Assembly (NCBI GenBank): GCA_020725555.1
Contig: DYEU01000024.1
Span: 1-64,000, forward strand
Length of the DNA: 64,000 bases
Origin: Desulfatibacillum sp.
GTDB lineage: Bacteria; Desulfobacterota; Desulfobacteria; Desulfobacterales; SpSt-501
Direction of reading: 5' to 3'
Position 1 is the first letter of the stretch. Every line of letters starts with the position of its first letter. Position numbers and translations under genes: made by a program. Shown piece by piece: positions 1-8,417 of this stretch. The notes beneath the pieces were generated by a model. It was not told the origin of the DNA. It made no database searches and worked only from the letters and a program-made list of their open reading frames with translations.

Positions 1-60
1 CTCCCCGCACGAAAACGGCAGGCGGGACCCCTCCCCGCACGAAAACGGCAGGCGGGACGC
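1..60. repeat. Two tandem copies of a 30-bp unit
   Basis: Positions 1-30 and 31-60 are the same 30-base unit, differing only at position 29 of the unit (c versus g). The copies abut without a spacer, so this is not a CRISPR array. The unit is ten codons long and stays in frame with the methyltransferase read on the minus strand, adding a ten-residue repeat containing LPFSCGE. The array may continue left of the window. Confidence 0.9.
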
Positions 61-648
61 CTGCGCTCCCAGCAGTTTTCTCCGCGACTGCGGGTTCACG
101 GGGGGCCGGCCGGCGAACTTGGGCGGGATCTCGATCATGGCCTTGCAGATGAGCACCGCCACGGGGTTGAGATCGGAGGCGTGGCTCTCGAGCCCGAGCC
201 GCTGGGCCTCGAGCGGCAGCGCCCCGCCGCCCGCGAACGGGTCGTGAAAAGCGGGCAGCTTGTGCCGGTCGAAAAGCTCCTTGGCGCGCGGGTGGTCGGC
301 GTTTTCCGCGCAGGCCCGGCGCCAGCTGTTCCAGATCTCATCCCGCGCCTGCTGCAGGACCGCCTCGTTGGTGGTGTTTTCCCACTTCACCAACTCCTCG
401 ATGATCCGGAACAGCCGCTGCCGCTCCTTCTCCTGCTTCTGCCCGGTCGGGAAAAGGTCCGGGTGCGCCGAAGGGTCGTCCACCATCTGCGCGAAGATCA
501 CCGCCCGCGCCGCGGCCAGCGGACGGCGCGCCCACCACAGGTGCAGCGTGCTGGGGTGCCCGTGGCGGATGGACTTCTCCCGCGCCGAGGCCTTGTTGAT
601 CGCCTCCAGCGGGAGCGCGACTTCGATGAGTTTCTTCGTTTGAACCAT
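1..648 (-). CDS. DUF1156-type DNA methyltransferase, N-terminal part (runs off the left edge)
   Basis: The minus-strand frame is open from an ATG at 648 to base 1 (216 codons). The N-terminus, with [20 protein letters not shown] followed by a [20 protein letters not shown] stretch, is the hallmark of DUF1156 proteins, which are large predicted DNA methyltransferases. Around residues 150-160 there is a SAM-binding motif I ([17 protein letters not shown]) and then [10 protein letters not shown]. The catalytic motif lies outside the window. The gene is 48 bases downstream of the GTPase gene and is probably co-transcribed with it and the helicase. Family knowledge: DUF1156 methylases often sit beside helicases and DUF499 proteins in predicted anti-phage loci. 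The last 20 residues visible are a tandem repeat that looks foreign to the family, so the gene may be altered there. Confidence 0.85.
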   Translation of the reverse strand, partial: MVQTKKLIEVALPLEAINKASAREKSIRHGHPSTLHLWWARRPLAAARAVIFAQMVDDPSAHPDLFPTGQKQEKERQRLFRIIEELVKWENTTNEAVLQQARDEIWNSWRRACAENADHPRAKELFDRHKLPAFHDPFAGGGALPLEAQRLGLESHASDLNPVAVLICKAMIEIPPKFAGRPPVNPQSRRKLLGAQASRLPFSCGEGSRLPFSCGE

Positions 649-696
649 GTCGAGCCGTCATCTCATGGTGATTTTACGTGAAGGGCGCGATAGCCG

Positions 697-2934
697 TCAG
701 GAAGCCCCTGTTTGCGGCAAGGTGGCGAGAATGTCCTCGACATTCGGGTTCGCGGACAGCTCTTTAATTGAGATGTTCGCGTTATTCACGACCTTTTGTG
801 CTTGTTCGGTTGCCGAGCTCACCAGCTGTTCGAAAAGCCCATGGATGATCATCTCCAGGTCTCTCAGCCCCTCGACCAGGTCCTGCTGAATGGCATCGTA
901 TATGGGCCGTGCGGATTCGGTCGCCGCAGGCTCGAGGTGGCCAAGAATGCGCGTTTTTAAAGCGGATCCTTTTTCCTTTTTTGCCTTATCATAAGCGGGC
1001 GTCATTCGCTCCTGAACGACGCGGGGGATTCTCGCTGCAAGTTCCCGCCTTCTCTGGGAAACTGCATTGACTACCTTTTTTGCGGACTCTTCGGTCAATA
1101 AGGAAATCTTCTCCCGGAACCAGCCAAGCTGCTCCTTGAACTGCTTTTCGGATGGACCGAAGAGCATTTCACAAATCAAGAGGATCTTGTCGCAGAAACT
1201 GCTGACGGATTCCGAGATCTGAATGGAAAGCTCATGGGCGACCCGCCCGAGATCATCCGTGAAGTATTGTTCCCACGCAACCGGCAGCCTGGAAAGGAGG
1301 GGTTCCGAGATATCGAGATTGAAGTCATAGTGGCGGCCGGAGGTTGGGCTCCGGAAAGAGCCGTTCCGCTGGACGATCGCCTTGAGAGTGGCCCAATGAA
1401 TGGATCTCCACCCTTGGATCGATTGCTCCACCCCTTGAACGCTTTGTGCAAAGTACGGGTCTATGCGCTCCAAGAACCGTTCCCGATAAGTTTTCAATCT
1501 CTCTTTGGCCCTCTTCTGGGCATCGTCGAGCCTCTTGCCTAGCGACTCGCTTTCCTGCGCAAACCGAGAATGCGCTTCAGCCAGCTTTTGGGAGAAGGGC
1601 TGGGCCTTGGCTCCAAAAAAAAAGGCGATTTCCTCTTTGAGCTTGTTTACACGCTCCAAGGCCTTCTGCGCGTTCGAAGCCGCCCCATGGGTTCCGGCAA
1701 TCCATGAAAGATGCCTGTGAATTCCCGGGATGCCGGTCTCCTCCTCATTTTCCAGCCCGATATCGCTTCGCAACCGGCCGATCCCTTTCAGCTTGTTGTA
1801 GGCTCTCGCGGAGGTGGCATGCACGATCACGCGCCGCGCCATCCGGATCATCCGCGAGAGGGTTTCGCTTTCTTCACGGGGGCCGGCGAGGTCCCGAACC
1901 ATCTCTTCGAGTTGTCTTCGAGCCTCCTTGACCGTTTGTTTGCGGTATTCCCGCACCAACTCCGCGAAGCTGCAATCCTCGGGGAGACCGAGCTGGTCGC
2001 ACGCACTGTGGTCGATGTCATCGGCCCTGGTTCCCACCAGGCTGAGCGTCTGGTACCTTCCGCCCAGAATGAGCGCCCGGAGAAGCTTCTCCTCTTTCAG
2101 AATGCGCTGGATGTCGTCGGTCAAGCCCCGCACCATGGAAAACACGATCCAGAGGAAGGGGGAGCTTCTCAGGAATTTTTTCGTCACCTCAACCCGGGCC
2201 TCGTTGGGGTCGTTCAGGCCGGGCAGATCCACGAGCTCCAGGCCGCCCTGCAAACATGCATAGGGGCCGCTCAGGTTCACCTCCTTGACGAGGGGCCACA
2301 GGGGGCTATCGCCTCGCACAAGCTTGCGAAGGTGCGCCAGCATGGCTTTTGGGTCATCGAACACCAGCTTCTCAACCGAACCCCGGGAAAACACCTTTTC
2401 CACCTCCTCGGGGAGCGGGGGCAAGCGATCGGGGGAAAAATTTTCAAACGATTGCCCATAGACCGCCTGGATCCTCTTCCTTGCGGCCTCCATGAGCTTT
2501 CGGTCGGCCTCCTCTTCATCCTCGGGCGGCTCCAGGGCCGAGGACAGGGCTTCCAGGTCCTTGCGCCACTCCTCCGGGCGGCAGTATTGGACCTTCAACC
2601 CGTATTCCGGGCCGACCGAGTAGCGAACCGTCGTCACGAAAGCGGTGCAAGGCCTCATCACCCCCACCGGCAGAAGCTCCTGTCCCAGAACTGCGTTGAG
2701 CAGGGTCGATTTCCCGGACCCTGTGGTACCGACCAAGGCGATCCGGATCCGCCGCGGTTCCTTGAGCAGGGATCGGATCGCATCGAGCTCCTTTTTCCAG
2801 GAACTCAACTCGTGAGCCCAGGAACCCTGGGATGCCTTGACGACTTTCCGCTCAAACCAGTCGGAGAAGGCATTCACCGCGTCGGTCGCTTTCCGGATCC
2901 ATCGGGTCGACTCGGCAAAATTTACCGTTTCCAT
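697..2934 (-). CDS. Dynamin-family GTPase, middle gene of the putative defence operon
   Basis: 745 residues. A GTPase domain near the N-terminus has P-loop GTTGSGKST at residues 69-77, a threonine-rich switch I region (CTAFVTTV, about 96-103), switch II DLPG at 236-239 and a G4-like TRAD at 302-305 in place of the usual NKxD/TKxD. The C-terminal half (about 420-720) is rich in Lys, Glu and Ala and looks helical or coiled coil, as in dynamin stalks. No transmembrane segment is obvious. Known: bacterial dynamin-like proteins remodel membranes, and some act in phage defence (LeoBC/Eleos type). The gene starts 7 bases after the helicase stop, so it is cotranscribed. Base composition is visibly more AT-rich than the flanks, suggesting transfer. 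A run of nine T on the coding strand (bases 1615-1623) encodes three Phe and is slippage-prone. Confidence 0.85.
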   Translation of the reverse strand: METVNFAESTRWIRKATDAVNAFSDWFERKVVKASQGSWAHELSSWKKELDAIRSLLKEPRRIRIALVGTTGSGKSTLLNAVLGQELLPVGVMRPCTAFVTTVRYSVGPEYGLKVQYCRPEEWRKDLEALSSALEPPEDEEEADRKLMEAARKRIQAVYGQSFENFSPDRLPPLPEEVEKVFSRGSVEKLVFDDPKAMLAHLRKLVRGDSPLWPLVKEVNLSGPYACLQGGLELVDLPGLNDPNEARVEVTKKFLRSSPFLWIVFSMVRGLTDDIQRILKEEKLLRALILGGRYQTLSLVGTRADDIDHSACDQLGLPEDCSFAELVREYRKQTVKEARRQLEEMVRDLAGPREESETLSRMIRMARRVIVHATSARAYNKLKGIGRLRSDIGLENEEETGIPGIHRHLSWIAGTHGAASNAQKALERVNKLKEEIAFFFGAKAQPFSQKLAEAHSRFAQESESLGKRLDDAQKRAKERLKTYRERFLERIDPYFAQSVQGVEQSIQGWRSIHWATLKAIVQRNGSFRSPTSGRHYDFNLDISEPLLSRLPVAWEQYFTDDLGRVAHELSIQISESVSSFCDKILLICEMLFGPSEKQFKEQLGWFREKISLLTEESAKKVVNAVSQRRRELAARIPRVVQERMTPAYDKAKKEKGSALKTRILGHLEPAATESARPIYDAIQQDLVEGLRDLEMIIHGLFEQLVSSATEQAQKVVNNANISIKELSANPNVEDILATLPQTGAS

Positions 2935-2941
2935 GTCGCAC

Positions 2942-5900
2942 TCAAGCAGGGGCGGCCGCTCTGGAGAGGAGTTCGCTGAAAGCGTAGTTGACGCTGGTTA
3001 CCCCAAAATCCGGCTCCCTCCGAAAGGGATTCCGGACATAGTGCACCCGATGGGCGCCGTCCTCCAGGAACTCGACAATGGCAAGGATGAACTCCTCGGG
3101 TTTGTTCAGCGAGCAGAGGATTTCATTGCGGGTGACGGTGACGGTGTGGGCGTTGGATACCCGGCCCTTCACCTCCAGGAATCGCAGCTTGCCGTTGCGA
3201 GGGTCCATGCTTTCGATGTCGTAGCCGAGTTTTTCCGATTCGCGATCCACCGGCTGGTAGCCCAGGCTGCGTTCCACCCCCATGATGATCTCCCGCGCCC
3301 GGGCGGCCGCCGCCCGGGTGTCGGCCGCGCCGCCTTCAAACCGCAGGCTTTGGCCCCTCATCTTCGCGATCAGCCCGATCGGAACGACCATGAACCCCCC
3401 CAGGACCACCGGCGGCAGGGCGGAGATCTGCCCCTCCAGGTCGAGCTGCGCCAGACGCTTCTCCAGGCGCGCCTGCAGGTCATCCGCCCGCCGGCGGGCC
3501 TCCTGGGAGTTGAGCCGCGCGTTGACCCTGCCCGCCTGCTCCTGGAGTTTCAGCTCCTCGGCCCGGTGGTCCCAGTAGTTGATCTCCTTGGTCAGGCGGT
3601 CCTTGACGGCGGCGCGGGTCTTCTCGATCCAGCCAAGGCGCCGGTCGCTCACCTCCTTAAGATGCTCCGGGACCACCCGGGCAATCGCGTGAGCCTGGGC
3701 TTTCGGTTCCAACTCGCGGCTGATCCAAGAACACTCGGGCCGTTCGAAGATCGCCTGGACGTCGGGTTCCTCCGGCCGCAGCGGCCGAAAGTCCAGGTAG
3801 GGCGCATAGTGCAGGTGCCGGATTCCGCCGCCGGCATCGATTTCCACGTACAGCATCCGCTTCGATATCACGCGGCGCTCGCCGCTGCGGGTGAGGCTTG
3901 CGTCCTGGATGGCGTGCTCCAGGTAAAAGACGACGCGGGGGGAATCGCCCGGGTCGCGCTCGTCCACCAGGACCGCGCCCCGGCGCAGGAGGTCCCGGTG
4001 GCGCTCGAGTGTCAGGTCCAGGGTGGCGTCGAGCAGGGGATGGCCCGGGCAGACGAACGCGGCAAGCGGCTGCCCGGGGAGGGCGATGAGGGGTTTCTCG
4101 AAGACGATGCGCTCGTAGCGGGGAAGCACGGGTTCGCCGATGCCGATCAGCCGGTCGCGGTTGCGGATGGGGGCTGACACATGGGTGATCTCATACCGGC
4201 GCGGCTCGCGCTGCCGCAAGGTCCCTCCCAAATATCTGAAGGCTTCCAGGAAAAAGGACTCGATGTAATGCGGCTGCAGCCGCCGGGCCTCCGCGCGCTC
4301 CATGTCGGCCCGGACACGCCGCACCCGGCCGATGTCCATGGCATCCTGCACCAGGCCGCGGTTTTCGAGCAGCTCCCGGAGTTGGTCGCGGTCGAAGGCC
4401 CCTTCCACGGCCCGATTCAGCCGGGCCCGCACTTCGGGAAGTTCCCCATAGCGGATGGCCTCGATGAGAAGCTCGCGCAGGGGCCGGCCGCCGAACTGGA
4501 GCTTCCCCAACACGTCGAACACCTGCCCGCCGAGCGCCTTGCGGGCCTCTTCGAGCTTTTCGAGAAGCCTCCGGTAGACATCGCCCTCGCGGGTCTCTTC
4601 GGCGACCAGGTTCCACAGGTGACAGACCTCGGTCTGGCCGATGCGATGGATGCGGCCGAAGCGCTGTTCGATCCGGTTGGGGTTCCAGGGGAGGTCGTAG
4701 TTGACCATCAGATGGGCGCGCTGGAGGTTGATGCCCTCGCCGGCGGCGTCGGTTGCGACCAGCACCTGCACATCGGGATCGTGCTTGAAGGACTCCTGGG
4801 CCTTCAAACGCTCCTCCCGGCCCATGCCGCCGTGGATGATCACCACCGCCTCCTTGCGGCCCAGGAGTGTCGCAATGCGGCTTGCGAGGTAGTTGAGCGT
4901 GTCCCGGTGTTCGGTGAAGACAACCAGCTTCTGCCGGGGGGAGGGCTTCGGTTTGGGGATGGGGCCGGCGCCGTAGGGCGCGGGGGGTTCCGCCACGCAT
5001 TGGGCGGTCGCAGCAGGGGTGAAGATCTCGCATAAAAGGGAGGCCAGCTCCCGCCACTTGCGGTCCTCCCCGCTGCGGCGCACCGCCAGCGCCAGGGCCT
5101 CCAGCTCCCGGAGGGTGGCGATTTCCGCCTTCAACTCGTCGATGGTCCGAGCGGCGGTGGCCTGGTCGAGGATCTTCTCCTCGGCTTCCTGAACCTCGCG
5201 ATCGGGGGCCTCCTCCAGGTCCTCCACATCCTCGTCGTCCAGGCCGGGAAGGCTTTCCGCCAGGGCGGCCGCGACCGCCCCGCGCTGCAGAAGCTCGAGT
5301 TCCCGGAGCTTTCTCTCCAAGCGCTCCCGGCGCCGGCGAAGCGACTGGTAGATGGCCTCCGGCGAGGAGGCCAGCCGCCGCTGAAGAATGGTCAGGGCGA
5401 ACCCGACGGTGCCGGCCCGCTTGTCGTTTTGCAGGGCCTCGGCCCGGTTGAACTCCTCGCGCACGTAGTCGGTGACCGCTTTATAGAGCCGGGCCTCGCC
5501 GTCGGAGAGCTTGTAGGGTACGGTGTAGGCGATGCGTTCGGGGAAAAGGGGCGTGCCGTCGAATTTGAGCAGCCGCTCCTTGACCATGCGCCGCATCAGG
5601 TCGGATACGTCGGCGGTGTGCACCCCGTCACGGAAGCGGCCCTCGAAGCGGTCCCCGTCGATCAGGGCCATGAAGAGCTGGAAATCCTCTTCCTTGCCGT
5701 TGTGAGGGGTGGCCGTCATCAGCAGAAAATGCCGCGTCAGGGTGGAAAGCATCTGCCCCAATCGGTAGCGCTTGGTGTATTTGACCTCGGAGCCGAAGAA
5801 GGAGGCCGACATCTTGTGGGCCTCGTCGCAGACCACCAAGTCCCAGCGGCATTCGGGCGCCTGGAGCTTCTGTCGGACCTCTTCGTCGCGCGAGAGCTTG

Positions 5901-6520
5901 TCGAGCCGGGCGATGACGAGGTGGGTTTCAAGAAACCAGTTGCCGGTGCGGGCGGCTTCGAGCTTGTCGTTGGTGAGGATTTCGAACGGCAACTGAAACC
6001 GCCGCCAAAGCTCATCCTGCCATTGTTCGACCAGGCTGCCGGGGCATACGATCAGGCAGCGCTGCAGGTCGCCGCGGACGATGAGCTCTTTGATGAGCAG
6101 CCCGGCCATGATGGTCTTGCCGGCCCCGGGGTCGTCGGCGAGCAAGAACCGCAAAGGCTGACGTGGCAACATCACCTCATAGACCGCTGTGATCTGGTGA
6201 GGCAGCGGCTCCACCAGAGAGGTGTGCACGGCCAGCACAGGATCAAAGAGATGGGCCAGGCGGATGCGGTGGGCCTCGGAAACCAGCCGGAAGAGGTGCC
6301 CGTCGCCGTCAAAGCTCCAGGGCCGCCCCTGCTCGACGACCTCGATGCGCGGCTCGTCGTGCCGATAAAGGAGCTGACTGGCGAGCCTGCCGGAAGGGTC
6401 TTTGTAGGTCAGCTCGAGGGCCTCTGAGCCGAACCATTGGACGTTCACCACGGTGACAAGACAATCGGGCAGGATCCCCTTGAGGAAGGCGTTCGGCCGG
6501 AGCTCTTCGAGTCTGCTCAT
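2942..6520 (-). CDS. SNF2-type superfamily 2 helicase with C-terminal DUF3883 (nuclease-like) domain
   Basis: 1192 residues. The helicase core has Walker A DPGAGKT at about 130-136, DEAH at 232-235, motif III (LLMTATPHNGKEEDF), and a second lobe with VATDAAGEGINLQ and QRFGRIHRIGQ. A charged helical insert (about 395-490) separates the lobes. The extreme C-terminus carries YDIESMD followed by FLEVKGR (about 1100-1120), the DUF3883 pattern, which resembles PD-(D/E)xK nucleases. Helicases of this build (also DrmD of DISARM) move on DNA and are common in anti-phage loci beside DUF1156 methylases. It is the first gene of a three-gene operon. The ATG at 6520 is the first Met of the conserved N-terminus, and its ribosome binding site is weak. 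The role in defence is inferred from context. Confidence 0.85.
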   Translation of the reverse strand: MSRLEELRPNAFLKGILPDCLVTVVNVQWFGSEALELTYKDPSGRLASQLLYRHDEPRIEVVEQGRPWSFDGDGHLFRLVSEAHRIRLAHLFDPVLAVHTSLVEPLPHQITAVYEVMLPRQPLRFLLADDPGAGKTIMAGLLIKELIVRGDLQRCLIVCPGSLVEQWQDELWRRFQLPFEILTNDKLEAARTGNWFLETHLVIARLDKLSRDEEVRQKLQAPECRWDLVVCDEAHKMSASFFGSEVKYTKRYRLGQMLSTLTRHFLLMTATPHNGKEEDFQLFMALIDGDRFEGRFRDGVHTADVSDLMRRMVKERLLKFDGTPLFPERIAYTVPYKLSDGEARLYKAVTDYVREEFNRAEALQNDKRAGTVGFALTILQRRLASSPEAIYQSLRRRRERLERKLRELELLQRGAVAAALAESLPGLDDEDVEDLEEAPDREVQEAEEKILDQATAARTIDELKAEIATLRELEALALAVRRSGEDRKWRELASLLCEIFTPAATAQCVAEPPAPYGAGPIPKPKPSPRQKLVVFTEHRDTLNYLASRIATLLGRKEAVVIIHGGMGREERLKAQESFKHDPDVQVLVATDAAGEGINLQRAHLMVNYDLPWNPNRIEQRFGRIHRIGQTEVCHLWNLVAEETREGDVYRRLLEKLEEARKALGGQVFDVLGKLQFGGRPLRELLIEAIRYGELPEVRARLNRAVEGAFDRDQLRELLENRGLVQDAMDIGRVRRVRADMERAEARRLQPHYIESFFLEAFRYLGGTLRQREPRRYEITHVSAPIRNRDRLIGIGEPVLPRYERIVFEKPLIALPGQPLAAFVCPGHPLLDATLDLTLERHRDLLRRGAVLVDERDPGDSPRVVFYLEHAIQDASLTRSGERRVISKRMLYVEIDAGGGIRHLHYAPYLDFRPLRPEEPDVQAIFERPECSWISRELEPKAQAHAIARVVPEHLKEVSDRRLGWIEKTRAAVKDRLTKEINYWDHRAEELKLQEQAGRVNARLNSQEARRRADDLQARLEKRLAQLDLEGQISALPPVVLGGFMVVPIGLIAKMRGQSLRFEGGAADTRAAAARAREIIMGVERSLGYQPVDRESEKLGYDIESMDPRNGKLRFLEVKGRVSNAHTVTVTRNEILCSLNKPEEFILAIVEFLEDGAHRVHYVRNPFRREPDFGVTSVNYAFSELLSRAAAPA

Positions 6521-7002
6521 CGCCTCATCGTGATCTCGTTGTGGACGGTCGAGTATGGATGAACTTCAGGGATGTTCCCCGGGGGACATCGTTCAGAGGC
6601 TTTCCAGAGCGCTCCGAGGTGAAACGGAGCCACGCTCCGCCATCCAGCCTGTTGGGAATTGGCAAACCGCTGCTTGGCAAAAAGGGAGTAGAGATGCGGT
6701 TCCTCTTCATCTCTGGTTCTCCCGGTGGGGTGGGAATCAGAGTCAAGCACACTGTCCAACTGTTGAAGACCGTCGGCGAGGGCGGAAGGAAGGGCGCATC
6801 GCTTTCGTTTGCAAGAATATCATGGCCGGACCGCTGAATCAATATTCATCCGGGCGAGGCATGCGTGGTGGGCCGGTATTTTCAAACCCAAGATTGCTCC
6901 ATCGCGCTGCCTGGAACTTTTCATGGTTTGTGTCATTCCCCGGAAACGAGCCCGTATGCCCATCTTGTTCAATCAACAAGGAGGCTTCGCCCGGATGAAC
7001 CG
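6521..7002. other. 482-base intergenic stretch upstream of the helicase operon
   Basis: No convincing gene on either strand: the open frames have no family-like motifs and are shadows of random sequence. It holds a palindrome at 6571-6590 and a weaker inverted repeat at 6964-6980 (six-base arms, five-base spacer). It lies between two minus-strand operons of different composition and is a plausible boundary of the putative defence island. It must contain the promoter of the helicase operon. Confidence 0.6.
6571..6590. promoter_or_regulatory. Near-perfect 20-base palindrome, candidate operator of the helicase operon
   Basis: The halves gatgttcccc and gggggacatc are inverted copies with one mismatch. 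The centre lies about 60 bases upstream of the helicase ATG at 6520, a position suited to a repressor. No cognate regulator gene is visible in the window. Alternatively it is a short RNA hairpin. Confidence 0.45.
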
Positions 7003-7230
7003 CTACTGGACCCTGATCTTGGTCACGCGCCGCCGGGTCTTGGGCCGGCTTCGCTTCTCGAGAGTCTCGATCCACTCGTCCAGGGCGAGGCGCACGGCCT
7101 TGAGCACCTGCAGGGCGCAGCGCGCCATCGCCTCCACTTTCTCCGGCCGCGGGCCGGATGCGCCCCACTCGTTGAAAAAACGCCCCACGGGGCACCCCGC
7201 GGGGGGACAGGTCGATTTGGTTTTGCTCAC
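7003..7230 (-). CDS. Small uncharacterised protein coupled to the ArsA-like ATPase
   Basis: 75 residues from a GTG whose last two bases overlap the ATPase stop codon (GTGA), so translation is likely coupled. The N-terminal part has CPPAGCPVGRFFNEWG. The rest is a Leu/Ala/Arg-rich helix with a very basic tail. I do not recognise the family. The tight coupling to an ArsA-type ATPase and a P-type ATPase suggests it works with them. Confidence 0.6.
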   Translation of the reverse strand: MSKTKSTCPPAGCPVGRFFNEWGASGPRPEKVEAMARCALQVLKAVRLALDEWIETLEKRSRPKTRRRVTKIRVQ

Positions 7231-8417
7231 GGGTCGATTCCTCCAAAGAGGATATTCAGGTAGGGCGGGTCGACGCGCGCCGTGACCGATGCCGCGGACA
7301 AAAGCGGCTTGGGCAGCATGATGTGCCGCTTGTAGCTGCCGATCCGCAGGATCAGCTCATCGGACACCTTGCTCAACTCGACGCTCTCCCTGACGACAAA
7401 GGGCAGCTTGAGCTGCAGGCGATAGCGGCCGTCCTCCTTGACCAGCCGGTAGAGCTCCTCCTCGAAAAAGCGGTCCAGCGGGTTGCGCTCGCCGTAGATC
7501 GCGGCGGCCAGGGCCGCGAGCCTCCGGCGGCCGAGGATCTCCCCCTGGAAGAGGTTGACCGGCAGGACCGGCACCGGGTGAAAGTAGTGCCGCGCGAGCT
7601 CGCTATAGCGGCCCTGGCTGATGAGCCAGTCGCTGAAAAACTCTTCCCGGAGCCCCGCGGGCAGCAGGCGGTTCATGATGATCGCATCGATGCTCATGCG
7701 ATATAAGCAAAAGTACATGAACGCCCGCTGGGTCTCCTTGATCACCACCTTCTCGGGGTTGGTGACCAGCCGCACCGTGGTGACCGCCGGGTCGGTCAGG
7801 ATGCGGTCCACCCCTTCCAGGCGGCTGAAAAGACGTTCGAGGGCCTTGAAGTAGTCCTCTCCGGGAAGTGGGACGTCGGTTAGCCGCTTGGCCAGGGGTC
7901 GCGCGCAGCGGACAATGGTGCGCTCGACCTTGAAGAGCTTTTTCATGTACCACTCGAGGGTGGTCGGGATGCTGATGAAGCGCAGGGACTCACCGGTGGG
8001 GGCGCAGTCAAGCACCAAGGCATCGAAGCGGCCCTGGCGCACGTACTCGTTGATGTAGAGCAGGAGGCTCACTTCCTCCATGCCGGGCAGGACCGCAAGC
8101 TCCTCGGCCAGGACCTCGTTCAGGCCCGTCGTGTTCAACAGGCCCGAGAGGTAGCGGTGGATGTCGCCCCAGTTGCGCTCGATCTCCTCCTGAATGTCGA
8201 GCTCCTGGATCCACAGGTTGGGCTGCACCTTGACCGGCCTGCCCCGCCGCTGGTCGAGCAGTCCCCGGTCGAGATCGAAGATGTCCGCCAGGCTGTGGGC
8301 CACGTCGAGGGAGAGGATCAGGGTGCGGCAGCCTTGATCGGCCGCCCGGACGCCCGTGGCGGCCGCCACCGACGTTTTTCCGACCCCGCCTTTGCCCGCG
8401 AAGAAGAGGATTCTCAT
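7227..8417 (-). CDS. ArsA/GET3-type anion-transporting ATPase family protein
   Basis: 396 residues. It begins with the deviant Walker A motif MRILFFAGKGGVGKTSVAAA, followed by SLDVAHSLADIFD (switch I-like), LDCAPTGESLRF (switch II/Walker B) and LVTNPEKVVIKETQRA, all typical of ArsA-family P-loop ATPases. One ATPase unit is present, like Get3 and single-domain ArsA-like proteins. In known members ATP-driven dimer changes move arsenite or guide tail-anchored membrane proteins. No ars genes (arsB, arsR, arsC) lie nearby, so arsenite export is not supported. The ATG at 8417 overlaps the stop of the upstream P-type ATPase by four bases (ATGA), and the next small gene overlaps its own stop. The three form a coupled unit. 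A membrane-protein or metal-related accessory role is inferred. Confidence 0.8.
   Translation of the reverse strand: MRILFFAGKGGVGKTSVAAATGVRAADQGCRTLILSLDVAHSLADIFDLDRGLLDQRRGRPVKVQPNLWIQELDIQEEIERNWGDIHRYLSGLLNTTGLNEVLAEELAVLPGMEEVSLLLYINEYVRQGRFDALVLDCAPTGESLRFISIPTTLEWYMKKLFKVERTIVRCARPLAKRLTDVPLPGEDYFKALERLFSRLEGVDRILTDPAVTTVRLVTNPEKVVIKETQRAFMYFCLYRMSIDAIIMNRLLPAGLREEFFSDWLISQGRYSELARHYFHPVPVLPVNLFQGEILGRRRLAALAAAIYGERNPLDRFFEEELYRLVKEDGRYRLQLKLPFVVRESVELSKVSDELILRIGSYKRHIMLPKPLLSAASVTARVDPPYLNILFGGIDP

Noticed and set aside
1-60. CRISPR array at the left edge
   Set aside because: The two repeat units are directly joined with no spacer and translate in frame with the methyltransferase.
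1711-2979. A 422-codon plus-strand frame opposite the dynamin gene
   Set aside because: No motif, and it runs across the helicase-GTPase junction. The minus strand has an intact GTPase domain.
2942-6520. Type I restriction HsdR subunit
   Set aside because: The helicase core is SNF2-like and no HsdM or HsdS gene is adjacent. The C-terminal nuclease-like domain is DUF3883 rather than an N-terminal HsdR nuclease.
6541-6837. Possible small gene upstream of the helicase (98 codons, plus strand)
   Set aside because: No ribosome binding site or family motif, and random-looking composition; it spans the palindrome.
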